A stretch of DNA of 64,000 nucleotides from assembly GCF_001544555.2 (NCBI RefSeq), contig NZ_FCOK02000003.1, positions 124,001 to 188,000 of the forward strand, written 5' to 3'. Positions 9,277 to 18,210 of the stretch are shown here, piece after piece. Numbering within the stretch: position 1 is the first letter of the stretch; each line of letters begins with the position of its first letter. The notes under the pieces are model-generated. The model was given only the letters and a program-made list of their open reading frames with translations, was not told the origin of the DNA and ran no database searches. Source of the DNA: Caballeronia udeis. GTDB taxonomy: Bacteria; Pseudomonadota; Gammaproteobacteria; Burkholderiales; Burkholderiaceae. Made by a program: the position numbers and the translations under genes.

Positions 9277-9746
9277 TTAGCCCGGCAATATGCCTCGCCG
9301 ACAGGAGGTCTGCCATTGCCTGACTTCCTCGTCCGGGCTCACGGTATGGACCTGCAATGCCATTCCCGCCCGTTGCCACTTCTTCATGCAATCTGCGTAG
9401 TCCATCTGGACCGCGGCTTCTGATGCTGCCTGCTGTTCTGAAGGTGTGGGTAGCCGTTCTTCACGTCGACATCGCAGAGTACCGCCGATGAATTGCCGTG
9501 GAAATTCTGGTTGCCCAGCCCCACGACCTGCATGACCTGGGCGAGTCCATTTCGCGAATTTCTGATCTGCTGTTCAGGCAGATTGGTCAGGTGGCCGCTG
9601 AAAGGCTTGTTATCGCCTCCCGCAAAAATCTGCCCGTTCGATATCTCGGCGTTTCGGTAGTCCAATACCCTGTTTCCGCATGCGGCGAGTCCCAGTACTG
9701 AAATACAGCTGACACCGAGCACTAGCGTGTGTCTGAAGGTTTTCAT
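9277..9746 (-). pseudogene. Small lipoprotein gene interrupted by a single-base frameshift
   Basis: The frame from ATG 9746 encodes a signal peptide with a lipobox (VLGLAAC) and a short secreted region, reading VKNGY near 9451. It then runs into an implausible arginine/glutamine-rich tail ending at 9384. Restoring one C in the CCC run (plus-strand GGG at 9448-9450) switches to a frame that continues PTPSEQQAASEAAVQMDYAD... and ends at 9277, just before a good terminator. The joined product would be ~156 aa with a conserved-looking C-terminal segment (CMKKWQRAG, SCRRG). The family is unknown to me. This is either a real inactivating mutation, a phase-variation or recoding site, or a sequencing error in a homopolymer. 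Confidence 0.6.
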
Positions 9747-9976
9747 AAGCTTGGTTGAGTTGAAGTGGCGCGTACCAGTCGCATAGGGTGAGCGAAACTA
9801 GTGCTGGGCGATGTGGTCGTCCGTCGCTCTGGAGCGGGCGGGCGTAGGTAAACATCACGCGTCGTCCCCACAAGCCGAACGCCTGATTGCGCAGGCGTCA
9901 GCTCGTGAAGTTTCGCGATGGATAGGGGGCACGGTTTTTCAGAAGGCCATGGACCGACCGCCGTCCTGCTTGCGGT

Positions 9977-11788
9977 TTAGGAACCGGTCGAACTCCAGAA
10001 TGCAGCGGCGGCTGCGTTTACAGCGTCGAGCAACGATTGCGGCAGCGCAGAGCTGAACTGTACCGACCTGTCCGTGTAGGTCGTCGGGAACAGCCAACCC
10101 ACCATCAGGTTGTTGTTCACCAGCGCCACGACGGTTGACGCGCCATTGAGCACCGGTACGGTCTGCGGATCGACCTGCGCCTGTTGCTGCGACGCAGCCG
10201 CCGATTGCAGAGCAGCCAATTCGGTGGCGTTGAAGGTCACGACGATCACGTTGCTGTTACGGCTGTACGTGGTCCACGAACCGATATCGGCATTGACCAC
10301 AGTATCGGGCGTTCCCGGCGCGTTCGGCTGAACCTGTTGTACCGTGCCATTAACGAGCAACTGGAAGTACGAACCGCCGCCCGGCGCGAGTAGCGTCAAA
10401 CCGACCGCCTGCTGCACCGAGGTGTACTTTGTCGCCGTTGGGCTGGAGACTTCGACGACCTGACTACCGTCCATTACAGCCGGCGCACCGCCACACGTCA
10501 CCCCGCTCGCCACCGTCGGTGTAGCGCAAATCGGTTGCCACACTGGAATCACCACACGCTCCGTCGAATACGAAAGCAACCCTGCATAGGCTTTCGTGCC
10601 TGCGGCGAAATTTGTGGATGTTATTGTCGGCGACGTCCACAGCGGGAAGAGCGATTCGCCGTTCGGCGAAACTGCCGTCGATATCGACTGATTGCTCAGG
10701 TCGACCGCGCGATACTCGTAGGTGAACGGGATACTGGTATTGGGATCCGTGCCCGTAAGTGTGGGCCCGAGGCCGGACACCGGCAGCGCGTTGTACTGCT
10801 CCAGCGACACATAGGGCGTGAAGCCGGATGCGTCGCCCTTTAACTCGTACGCACCGATCATCTGGTTGTATTTGTTGAGGGCCGGTGTGGACCAGGCGCC
10901 GTTGACGAACTCCTGCTGGACGCTGGAGAGCACGCTGTTCGTGATCTGACGCACGGATTCCACCGGCGCCTGCTGGTTCGTGCCGTTCTTCGGACCGTTT
11001 ACCCAGTCGTACAGGTAGCCATCGAGCGAGTACGTTGGACTGGTCAGAACCTGCGAGGCGTTAGCGGGCACGTAGACTGGCGTCTGCGCCTGTGCAGCGA
11101 CCTGGGCCTGTGTCGGCGTCAGGGTGCTGTTCACTACCATCGCCTGCATCAGCGCACGCACTGTGGCAGCGGACGCCTGACCGCTGCTGGCGAACGTCCC
11201 GATGGCATTGACGATCTGCATGGCGAAGTTCGTCGCCGTCGGATCACCCGAGGCGATGTAGTCGACTGACAGGTTGGCCGGTTCGCCGAGCAGTTTTGCG
11301 ACCGCCTGCGTCGCTGCCTGCTGCGACATACCTGATTCCATCATCGACTCGATCATCGTGCTGATCGGGGTAATGTTGGTTTGCGTGGTCGGATCCGTCA
11401 CGACGCCAGTGAGCGCGAACGAGGCAGGGAACGTGTAGTTCGACCGTGACAGGTCCTTCGTTGACGGTGTCACGACCACAAGCAGTTTCTTTCCGATGAT
11501 GTTGCCGCTATATGGCAACGAATAGCTGCCGGCCGCGTCGGTCGTGGTCGTCGCTAGCGTCGGGTCGCAGGCCCCGGCCCCATTGTCGAAACAGACGGTC
11601 GCTCCAGACAGATAGCCGTCAATGGCCTTGCCCGTGAGCTGGGTACCTTGCGCCGGCGTGCTGCCTCCGCCAGTCGAAGACGGAACAGCAGTGTTCCCAC
11701 CGCCCCCCCCTCCGCACGCGGCAAGCGCTGCTGCAAGCGAAACGCAAAGCGTCAGCTTCACCAATCCTGCATTTGTCAAAGTCTTCAA
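9977..11788 (-). CDS. Large glycine-rich-leader lipoprotein, function unknown
   Basis: A 603-aa secreted lipoprotein. The N terminus MKTLTNAGLVKLTLCVSLAAALAACGGGGGG is a type II signal peptide with lipobox LAAC, followed by a glycine/serine/threonine linker. A carboxypeptidase-regulatory-like or Big-type beta sandwich is suggested by residues ~50-110 (GKAIDGYLSGATVCFD, DAAGSYSLPY). The rest is Ser/Thr/Gln rich with no catalytic motif that I recognise. Such LAACGGGGGG lipoproteins are common in Burkholderia and related genera. It is probably anchored in the outer membrane. It lies alone, divergent from the XRE regulator. Confidence 0.75.
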   Translation of the reverse strand: MKTLTNAGLVKLTLCVSLAAALAACGGGGGGNTAVPSSTGGGSTPAQGTQLTGKAIDGYLSGATVCFDNGAGACDPTLATTTTDAAGSYSLPYSGNIIGKKLLVVVTPSTKDLSRSNYTFPASFALTGVVTDPTTQTNITPISTMIESMMESGMSQQAATQAVAKLLGEPANLSVDYIASGDPTATNFAMQIVNAIGTFASSGQASAATVRALMQAMVVNSTLTPTQAQVAAQAQTPVYVPANASQVLTSPTYSLDGYLYDWVNGPKNGTNQQAPVESVRQITNSVLSSVQQEFVNGAWSTPALNKYNQMIGAYELKGDASGFTPYVSLEQYNALPVSGLGPTLTGTDPNTSIPFTYEYRAVDLSNQSISTAVSPNGESLFPLWTSPTITSTNFAAGTKAYAGLLSYSTERVVIPVWQPICATPTVASGVTCGGAPAVMDGSQVVEVSSPTATKYTSVQQAVGLTLLAPGGGSYFQLLVNGTVQQVQPNAPGTPDTVVNADIGSWTTYSRNSNVIVVTFNATELAALQSAAASQQQAQVDPQTVPVLNGASTVVALVNNNLMVGWLFPTTYTDRSVQFSSALPQSLLDAVNAAAAAFWSSTGS

Positions 11789-12060
11789 TTTCTAAACCTC
11801 TTTATGGTTTGTCAGTGATCAGTCGACCGGAACTGTCCCGCTTCGGATGGGCGGGACTGGCTTACGTGGCTGTTTCACTAAATCAGGGACGCGTCAGCCA
11901 TACGTTCCGGGCCGTCCCGCTCCCGGATCTGTCGGAACAGACTGGAACCAGGCGTACAGAAGAGATAACGGCAAACATCTTAAAAGGTTGAATATCAACC
12001 TTAAAAACCCTTCATGTCAGTGGGGTGATCGCCAACCATTTGGGTGGAAAGGGAGGGCGA

Positions 12061-12408
12061 ATGCCGGATACCGATATGGACCGACTGGCTGGGGTAGTGG
12101 GACGGGCGATCGCGAGAAATCGCGTCGCGGCGGGTCTCACCCAGGAGCAGGTCGCAGAACAGCTGGGAATAGGAAACGAGGCGGTCTCGAGGATCGAGCG
12201 GGGGCTGGTCATGCCCAATGTGGCGCGGCTCATGGAACTGGCCGACACCTTTGATTGCGACATTGCTGATCTGCTGACCGAGGTCAGCAGCCGCCCGAGT
12301 GATCAGGCAAGGCACGTGGCACGGTTACTCTCAGGAGTGGGATGCAAGGACCGCGAGATGATTGTTGAGATTGTGGAAAGGCTGACGGCCAGATTAGCTC
12401 GTCGCTGA
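12061..12408 (+). CDS. XRE-family helix-turn-helix regulator
   Basis: A 115-aa DNA-binding protein with a Cro/CI-type HTH at residues ~10-65 (LTQEQVAEQLGIGNEAVSRIERG, then the typical LMELADTFDCDIADLL segment). ATG 12061 is chosen because it follows AGGGAGG at correct spacing; an in-frame ATG at 12025 lacks one. The C-terminal tail (DREMIVEIVERLTARLARR) is helical. It may regulate neighbouring mobile-element genes; no operator could be assigned. Confidence 0.82.
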   Translation: MPDTDMDRLAGVVGRAIARNRVAAGLTQEQVAEQLGIGNEAVSRIERGLVMPNVARLMELADTFDCDIADLLTEVSSRPSDQARHVARLLSGVGCKDREMIVEIVERLTARLARR

Positions 12409-12502
12409 CGTCGTCATCGCGCTAACAGTCGCGTCATCGGAGGGCCGTGCGCTTGCCCCGATCTGGAAGGTGTGGTTAGGGAGTCTGGTTCGTCGTACTG
12501 CA

Positions 12503-12649
12503 GCCGAGGGGGTGTCAAAACACAAAAGTTGAAGGTATTGAGGGGTCACTTTACCCTTCTCGACACGCCACCAAGCCGTTGTAGGCCCTTCTCGAAAGCC
12601 GACTTTTCGAACGAGAGGCGTGAGCCTGAGTTTTGACACACCCTCGGCC
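12503..12649. mobile_element. 147-bp TIR-bounded element (MITE-like or IS remnant)
   Basis: Near-identical terminal inverted repeats bound the element: GCCGAGGGGGTGTCAAAAC at 12503-12521 and, inverted, GCCGAGGGTGTGTCAAAAC at 12630-12648 (18 of 19 matching). The GAGGGTGTGTCAAAAC end resembles ends of known insertion sequences. The interior is too short for a transposase, though the minus strand carries an ~80-codon open stretch with a tryptophan-rich motif (TTAWWRVEKG). No clear target-site duplication was found. Confidence 0.6.
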
Positions 12650-12955
12650 ATGAAGGGACGCTCGATTACGCGACCTACATTGTCCACAATCGACCTTCAT
12701 TTCGCTCGCAATACGGCGCCCGTGCCCCGGTTTGAGACGGACTCCTGGCGCTCGAAATTAAGACGCGCCCGTCCTATCAGAGCTGGCCGCCGGAATTGGT
12801 GTGCCTCAAGATCGGTAGATAGAACTCGACCCCGAAACGTCGCTAGGATCCGCTTCTATTCGATGTTAAGCGGCTTCCGTTTCCCTCCGTCGGTCGTGAG
12901 CGGGCGACCCTGGATGCGTTAAACGCGGCATGCCGAAATTGGGCGATCGCCGTGC

Positions 12956-13549
12956 TCATCGTTGACCCTCTGATTCTCGGAGCGGGCGGTATGCTGGTCT
13001 ATTCAACGCGGCAAGGACGACATTGCGCGCGTGGAGCAGGACAGATTTGAGCTCGTCTGCGGAAACCTCTGCAAACCCGAGTCCTCGGAGCAGAAAGATA
13101 CCTTCAACGGCCAGCAGTGCCTGACGTACTTCGGCAACCTCACCATGTTCTGATCGAAGTGGATCGAGCAGTGCACGGTAAAGATTTCGCACCGGCCCCA
13201 GCATGTCAGGGGCGTGCACCAGGGCGGTTACGAGAAAAGCCGCCATTTGCGTCGAGGCGTCGTCCTCGTCCAGTGCTTCCTCGATATGCGCGAGGACCAA
13301 TTCGACCGGCCCAGTTGGCCCGCTGCCAAGTCGCCGACGCACTGCCTCCTGAAACCGGGCAACTTCTCGTTCTAGCGCAGCGTGTATCAATCCATCCTTA
13401 GTCGCAAAGGTATAGACGAGACCGCCCTTGCTGATCCCCGCGCGCTCGGCCACGGCATCGAGCGTGAAATTTCGGCCACCTGATTCGAGAATGACGGCCT
13501 CGGCAGCATCCAAGACCCTGTCTTTGTCGATTTCCTTTTTTCGCGTCAA
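12956..13549 (-). CDS. TetR/AcrR-family repressor
   Basis: A 197-aa protein with a classical TetR N-terminal HTH (residues ~8-52: DRVLDAAEAVILESGGRNFTLDAVAERAGISKG) and a helical ligand-binding C-terminal domain (TetR_C type, GIFLLRGLGFAE). It is divergent from a VOC-family gene, and an excellent TetR-type palindrome lies between them, so it most likely represses both itself and that gene. The inducer is unknown. Confidence 0.88.
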   Translation of the reverse strand: MTRKKEIDKDRVLDAAEAVILESGGRNFTLDAVAERAGISKGGLVYTFATKDGLIHAALEREVARFQEAVRRRLGSGPTGPVELVLAHIEEALDEDDASTQMAAFLVTALVHAPDMLGPVRNLYRALLDPLRSEHGEVAEVRQALLAVEGIFLLRGLGFAEVSADELKSVLLHARNVVLAALNRPAYRPLRESEGQR

Positions 13550-13568
13550 AACAACCTCTTGCTTTTTC

Positions 13569-13605
13569 GACTGGTCAGTCGGATACTATTTCCGACTGAC
13601 CAGTC
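13569..13605. promoter_or_regulatory. TetR operator in the divergent tetR/VOC promoter
   Basis: Perfect 14-bp arms, GACTGGTCAGTCGG at 13569-13582 and CCGACTGACCAGTC at 13592-13605, are separated by 9 bp. The GACTGGTCAGTC core is itself a typical TetR-family half-site pattern. It lies 20 bp upstream of the repressor start and ~60 bp upstream of the VOC gene. Confidence 0.75.
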
Positions 13606-13667
13606 AGATTAGCGCAGCGATGCTCGCGGCGCAAGATTGTTTCTCAGCTAACTCCTTGGGGTACGTT

Positions 13668-14114
13668 ATGAACGAACATGAAAAGGAAGATCTATTGCCT
13701 GCCCTGACCCTTGGTCACTTTGTTATGAAAGTGCGAGATGTTGCGGCGAGCTATAGCTTTTATATTGGTTTAGGTCTGCGCGCACTCGGCACCTTTCCCG
13801 GAACGGCGATCGTTGAAATGCGTGGTGGCACACATTTGCTGCTGTTGGAAAAGGGCGATGCACAAGCTGCCGCTTTGCGGAATAGTCAGAATGGCCAGAG
13901 GCCTGATTTCAGCAGCGAAAAAATAGACCTGATGATCGCGGGGCGTACAAAAGCGGATCTGGAATCCTACAGGGTCGGTCTGATCGGTAAAGGATATTCA
14001 CCGTCAGCTATCGCGGATGGCGAGTTATACGGCCACCACTATTTCTCGATGCAGGATCCCGATGGCAATGGCATCAGTTTCTATACCAGCCACTGCAGCG
14101 ATCAGCCCGTTTGA
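13668..14114 (+). CDS. VOC (glyoxalase/bleomycin-resistance) superfamily protein
   Basis: A 148-aa single-domain VOC protein. LGHFVMKVRDVAASYSFYIGLGLRAL is the first beta-alpha-beta-beta-beta module, and YGHHYFSMQDPDGNGISFYTSH the second, with the characteristic DPDGN turn. VOC proteins are small metal-dependent enzymes or drug/antibiotic-binding proteins; the substrate is not predictable here. ATG 13668 is used because the longer upstream frame runs through the operator. Divergence from a TetR repressor suggests induction by a small toxic compound. Confidence 0.8.
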   Translation: MNEHEKEDLLPALTLGHFVMKVRDVAASYSFYIGLGLRALGTFPGTAIVEMRGGTHLLLLEKGDAQAAALRNSQNGQRPDFSSEKIDLMIAGRTKADLESYRVGLIGKGYSPSAIADGELYGHHYFSMQDPDGNGISFYTSHCSDQPV

Positions 14115-14392
14115 TATTACAGCTGGTTAGTCGCGCGGCATCCGCCCATTTCGCTTTATTTCTCTTCTCCTAGCCCGCTCTCGGCGTCCCGCCATATGAA
14201 GCTTCCTGAGGATCTGAAGGGCCGTAAGGGGTCGAGCTGGGACAGTCGTCGACACTGGAGGCATCACGTGGGATAGGTTCACTACATTTGAAATGCTGAG
14301 AGCCACAATCAATTCAGAATGCAGCTCTCTTTCGAACAAGCCAGGCTGACAGCATTTGTTGTATCGATCGCCCAGGCTTCGAATACGGGTTT

Positions 14393-14692
14393 TCAGCAAT
14401 CGTCCTGCAGCAGTATTGTCGTTGCTGAACGATCGGCTTCGGTCAAAACCAGGATGACCGAGCCGGTCGGCAGCAGGTAGCGTGACTGGATGCGCAGATC
14501 GAGTAGCACCGCAAGCTCGTTCTGCAGGCAGTCGCGTTCGTTCAGGTCGCCCCAGTCACCGTGAATGTGGCGCGCGAGCAGCAGGATGTCGGGCAATTTC
14601 GCCAGCTCAAGTGCAGCCGTGGCTGCCGGGGTGACGGTGGCGCGGCCCGCGTCGAAGCGGACCCTGTCTTTGAAGATGTCAGGAGATTGCAT
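14393..14692 (-). CDS. Plasmid/ICE-associated GDWGDL protein (copy 1)
   Basis: A 99-aa protein, paralogue of the gene just upstream at 14820-15119. Both share ATxAALE/ALEVL, RHxxGDWGDL, a QN-(E/D)LA run, (S)-x-YLLP-G-x-(V)-(I/W)-I-x-TE-x-DRS-x-TT-x-LLxDD. Proteins of this type occur in integrative elements and large plasmids with unknown function. A good ribosome site (GGAG) precedes ATG 14692. It is the last gene of a minus-strand run. Confidence 0.7.
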   Translation of the reverse strand: MQSPDIFKDRVRFDAGRATVTPAATAALELAKLPDILLLARHIHGDWGDLNERDCLQNELAVLLDLRIQSRYLLPTGSVILVLTEADRSATTILLQDDC

Positions 14693-14819
14693 GGTGACTC
14701 CAGCATTATTTCTGCTGCCGTCGGGACATGTCCGACGGCAGGCAGTAGAAGGATGGTGGGTAAGTCGGATCGATGGCAGACGAAAATCGCGTGCATGGCT
14801 GAAAACCGGATCCCGGTTC

Positions 14820-15119
14820 TCAGTAGTCGTCGGGCAGCAGCACGGTCGTCACCGAGCGATCCCATTCGGTGATGATCCAGACCCTCCCGTTTCCGGGGAG
14901 CAAGTAGGACGACAACACGCGTAAGCCGGTCTCAAGCGCGAGATCGTTCTGCCTGCGGTCTTCTGCGGTAAGGTCGCCCCAGTCACCACGCATGTGTCGG
15001 GTCAGCAGGTCGCCGACCGACACGCTGGCGGCACGCAACACCTCAAGCGCGCCGGGGGTGGCGAAGAGACGCCCGGGTGTTAGCCGAGGTCTCGTGGGTC
15101 TTGCACAGAGCTGATTCAT
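14820..15119 (-). CDS. Plasmid/ICE-associated GDWGDL protein (copy 2)
   Basis: A 99-aa product if begun at ATG 15119 (MNQLCAR...), which follows GGAGA at good spacing; an upstream in-frame start at 15176 lacks one. Key segments are LLTRHMRGDWGDL, RQNDLALETGLRVLSSYLLP and VWIITEWDRSVTTVLLPDDY. About half the aligned residues match copy 1, indicating tandem duplication. Function unknown. Confidence 0.7.
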   Translation of the reverse strand: MNQLCARPTRPRLTPGRLFATPGALEVLRAASVSVGDLLTRHMRGDWGDLTAEDRRQNDLALETGLRVLSSYLLPGNGRVWIITEWDRSVTTVLLPDDY

Positions 15120-15208
15120 GACGGTGTCTCTCCTGGCAATGGACGAACGCTCGCCTCCGAAGAAAATCGGATGCAAGGGGGTAGAGGGAATCTGGACGGT
15201 TGCCCAGG

Positions 15209-16186
15209 TCAGGACGTTGCGGTGTGTTCCGAGAGCTGCCGACGTAACGCGGTGGCTTTCGCCTGCGAGCAGCCGAGGTGGCGCCGGATGTCGGATACGG
15301 TTGCGCGAACGCTTCCCGCAGCAACGTCGCGCGCCAGTCTCATGACTTCGGTGTCTGCTGGCGAGACCGGCGCGTTGACGGTCCCGTGACTGCGCGTGAT
15401 GGGTTCGTGACCCGACGCGACCGGGGCGATAACGGAGGGCGTGGTGACCGTCGTTTGCCGTGGCTCGAGTTCGACGCTCCAGAGCAGGCAGGCGACGCCT
15501 TCGAGCACAGCAGCAAACGTGAGTCCCGAAAGCAGATCAACGCGACTCACGGTCGTGCCGAGTAATGCCGCCAGTCGTCCCGTGACCGGATCGACCATCA
15601 GTGCGTCACGCCGCTGCGCCCCCCGGTCATCCACCGCCAGTTGTCTCCGGACATCGTCGGCTTCTGCGTTCAGCGCATCGAGTTTCGCGGCCAGCGCGAG
15701 CCGCCGAACGTTCAGCGCCGGACACTCCCGTGAACAGCGCTGCGTCTTGGCAATCGCCAGTTGTCGGGTGACGCTGGCCCGGTCGAACATGACCGCCGTC
15801 AGACTGCGACCGGCCGGGACGGTAGCAGTCACCACAGGGACGAGAGACGTAGCGCGACGTTCGCCCGCGTGCTGCTGCGCGAGCACGAAGAAGGTTGCGT
15901 GACCGAAACAGGCGGTCGCCATGCACGCAATCCAGAGCAGACTGCCGACACCGCGTACCGGCCAGGGCGAGGAGCGACACAGTGCGGGAAGCAGGTGTGC
16001 GCAGACGACCAGCACCACACCGATCGCCACCCACACTAACCGCTCCGGCAATTCGCCGCCGCGCTGCCACCCGGCCAGCACGGACAGGCAGATCGCCGTG
16101 GCGGTTGCTGCGGCTGCCAGCGCGAACGTCAATCGCGGCGGATCGCGACTCGGGTGGCCGACCGGACTGCCAGGCGCGCTGGTCAT
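15209..16186 (-). CDS. Membrane protein with C-terminal HTH-like region, mobile-element associated
   Basis: A 325-aa protein. Three or four hydrophobic segments occupy the N-terminal ~115 residues (LTFALAAAATATAICLSVLA, WVAIGVVLVVCAHLLPAL, SLLWIACMATACFGHATFFV). A cysteine-containing coiled region with arginines follows, then another hydrophobic segment (LLSGLTFAAVLEGVACLLW). The C-terminal ~45 residues (VRATVSDIRRHLGCSQAKATALRRQL) resemble a winged-helix/HTH. It overlaps the stop of the upstream gene by ATGA, so it is co-translated. It may be a membrane-tethered DNA-binding or partition-type factor; this is inference. Confidence 0.6.
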   Translation of the reverse strand: MTSAPGSPVGHPSRDPPRLTFALAAAATATAICLSVLAGWQRGGELPERLVWVAIGVVLVVCAHLLPALCRSSPWPVRGVGSLLWIACMATACFGHATFFVLAQQHAGERRATSLVPVVTATVPAGRSLTAVMFDRASVTRQLAIAKTQRCSRECPALNVRRLALAAKLDALNAEADDVRRQLAVDDRGAQRRDALMVDPVTGRLAALLGTTVSRVDLLSGLTFAAVLEGVACLLWSVELEPRQTTVTTPSVIAPVASGHEPITRSHGTVNAPVSPADTEVMRLARDVAAGSVRATVSDIRRHLGCSQAKATALRRQLSEHTATS

Positions 16187-17139
16187 ACTGCGGTTCCTCC
16201 CAGCAGGACCGCTCGCCGGTCGAGCTTGTCACGTAGCGTCGGGGCACCCTGATTCCCGGGCGGGTCCGACGCTTTGTGTGCGACGTTCTCCGTGCCCTTC
16301 GCGGCGTTCCTGCCTGCGCTGGCCTCGTCTCCCGGCTCAGCCTCTGGATAGAACTCTTCTGCCACCGCCGCACTTTCCTCGACGCTGTCCTCGAATGCGC
16401 CGTTGGCGAAGCCCGCGCGGGCCGCAGCGTCGAGCGCAGCCTGCGCAAATCCGGCCGCCCGGCGGCTGGCATTGAGCTCACGCGCCTGTCCGATGGCTTC
16501 CTGCAGGGAACTGCCCGCGCGTACGCCCAGATCCACGTAGTAGATCGCCGAGCGATAGCTCTGCGTAGTGGATTTGCCGCGCAGCTTCAGTTCCAGCGGC
16601 AGACAGGCGAGCAGGCCGCCCGACGCTGCGCTGAAATACTGCAGCCGTGCCGAGAGCGTGCGGATCGAGTTGTACGAGGTGGTGCGGAAGATGAACGAAC
16701 CGAGTTCGTCTTCCTCGCCGATCGTTACGTTTAGACGCCCGTACGGCTTGCAGCCACCGGCTTCACCGAACGCGCAGCCGTCCGGTGTCGGACAGTCCAT
16801 CGTAGTGATGCCGCCGTCCGTCACACGCTTACACGTCTCGCCATTGCCGACGCACAGGGGCCGGCCCGTTTTGCGGTCGAACAAGCTGTATTCGGCGCGC
16901 AGGTTAAGGTCTGGATCGTTGAACAGCATCCGTACCGGGATCGAGCGCAGCTTGCCCGTGGTAACTTTGCGAAGTGTTTCATTGAGTGGATGCAAAAGCC
17001 AACCGCTCGCGTGTTGCATCTGGCTGGTGATGGTGAACTGGTCGTCCTTCTCCGGCAGCCGCTTGCCGTTCTTCTCGACAACTCGACCGATCGTGATGCG
17101 GCCGACAACAGGTGGCGTGATCGCCAGACCTTTGAGCAT
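16183..17139 (-). CDS. Recombination-directionality-factor-like metal-binding protein
   Basis: A 318-aa protein that matches my recollection of a widespread ICE/plasmid family labelled hydrolase or metal-binding protein, related to phage phiC31 gp3-like recombination directionality factors. It starts MLKGLAITPPVVGRITIG and contains LFNDPDLNLRAEYSLFD. A cysteine cluster (CVGNGETC, CPTPDGC, C at GGCKPYGR) probably binds zinc. It also contains FRTTSYNSIRTL and LKLRGKSTTQS. The C-terminal ~70 residues are acidic and low complexity. Ribosome site AGGAG precedes ATG. It is in a run with a YqaJ exonuclease, as in related elements. The RDF function is inferred from family only. Confidence 0.6.
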   Translation of the reverse strand: MLKGLAITPPVVGRITIGRVVEKNGKRLPEKDDQFTITSQMQHASGWLLHPLNETLRKVTTGKLRSIPVRMLFNDPDLNLRAEYSLFDRKTGRPLCVGNGETCKRVTDGGITTMDCPTPDGCAFGEAGGCKPYGRLNVTIGEEDELGSFIFRTTSYNSIRTLSARLQYFSAASGGLLACLPLELKLRGKSTTQSYRSAIYYVDLGVRAGSSLQEAIGQARELNASRRAAGFAQAALDAAARAGFANGAFEDSVEESAAVAEEFYPEAEPGDEASAGRNAAKGTENVAHKASDPPGNQGAPTLRDKLDRRAVLLGGTAV

Positions 17140-17186
17140 GGTGATTCTCCTAAAGTAAAGACTGGTTCAGAGCGGGGGGCGATGAT

Positions 17187-18188
17187 TCAGATGGAAACCA
17201 GGAAGCGGCGCGAACCCGGTTTCGTGATGGCGTACTGTTGTTGCAAGGCGGGGTGATCGGCGAGTAGCCGCTTAAGATCAGTGCCATCCGAGTCCTTACT
17301 GCGTTTGAACGAGACCTCGCCGGTTTCGAACAGCGCTCGGGACGCATCGCCCATGGCCTGCTGGATGGTTTGTTTGAGTCTGGCTTCCTGCTGCTCGCGC
17401 GCTTCAATCTCCGCGCGTACTGCGACGAGATCAGCGAACGTCGAACACATCCGCCGGTCGTCCGTGAAATCCACCGTGACACCGCCGTTGCCCGGATACA
17501 GGCAGCGCAGGGCGCGATCGGCCGACTCAGAGCCGTCGGCGGGTGGCGGCGTGTCGCTCGTGACGTACTGCCAGAACTGCGCTTCGAGCGGAATGAGTCG
17601 GGCGATCAGTTCATCCTCACGTTCTATGCGGTGCACGGCCAGTTGCTGGCCGCACAGCAGCACCGCCACGTCGGCGGCGCGCTTGCCGGTAACGGCCAGC
17701 TGGTGCTGGACCTGCAACTGCACGTACTCCGGCACACCGTCGCGCCACAGCCGCGCACCGAACTCGCCCGCCGTCTTGCATTCCAGAATGTGCAGCCCCG
17801 ATACGCCCACAATCTCCCTGTCGAGATTGGCCAGCATGAAGGGGATGGTTGGATGCTGAAGGACCGCGTTGACCTTACGCACACGATTGCCGGTCTGCTG
17901 CGTATAGGCTGCAGCGACGATGGGTTCGAGTAGCGTTCCCCAGTAGACAGGCTCAGTGGTGTCGTGCGGATCGGGTTGGGCGAGATCCGCGTCGCGCCCA
18001 GTCTTTTCCAGCCATAGTTCGAGCGCACTCTTGTACGGATTGAGGCCCACTGCTGCTGCGGCGTCGGAGCCACCGATGCCGGTCCTGCGGACCTCCAGCC
18101 AGTCGTTGCGGCTCAGGCTGCGTGTTTCGACCAGACGTAATGCAGAACCTTTCCTGAAGGGTTTCTCTTCCTGGATGAGTTGCGACAT
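17187..18188 (-). CDS. YqaJ-type (lambda exonuclease-like) recombination nuclease
   Basis: A 333-aa protein from ATG 18188 (preceded by GGGAGAAGG). It contains the YqaJ/lambda exonuclease PD-(D/E)XK core: R-x-x-G-I-G-G-S-D-A-A-A (residues ~32-45), GTLLEPIVAAAYTQQTG, then LDREIVG...LHILECKTA, where the D and the ExK (ECK) supply the metal-binding triad, followed by YVQLQVQHQLAVTGK (Q-x-x-H-Q motif). These enzymes resect double-strand ends for single-strand annealing recombination. No annealing partner (RecT or Bet-like) or SSB is visible nearby. It is located in the mobile-element maintenance module. Confidence 0.85.
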   Translation of the reverse strand: MSQLIQEEKPFRKGSALRLVETRSLSRNDWLEVRRTGIGGSDAAAAVGLNPYKSALELWLEKTGRDADLAQPDPHDTTEPVYWGTLLEPIVAAAYTQQTGNRVRKVNAVLQHPTIPFMLANLDREIVGVSGLHILECKTAGEFGARLWRDGVPEYVQLQVQHQLAVTGKRAADVAVLLCGQQLAVHRIEREDELIARLIPLEAQFWQYVTSDTPPPADGSESADRALRCLYPGNGGVTVDFTDDRRMCSTFADLVAVRAEIEAREQQEARLKQTIQQAMGDASRALFETGEVSFKRSKDSDGTDLKRLLADHPALQQQYAITKPGSRRFLVSI

Positions 18189-18210
18189 GGCCTTCTCCCA
18201 GACGGATAAA

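Noticed and set aside
12394..12687. 97-aa minus-strand frame across the TIR element
   Set aside because: It spans both inverted repeats and has no full transposase motif; treated as part of a remnant element, not a gene.
14127..14399. 90-aa minus-strand open frame
   Set aside because: No recognisable motif or ribosome site, and it overlaps the end of the GDWGDL gene; the region before the VOC gene stop looks non-coding.
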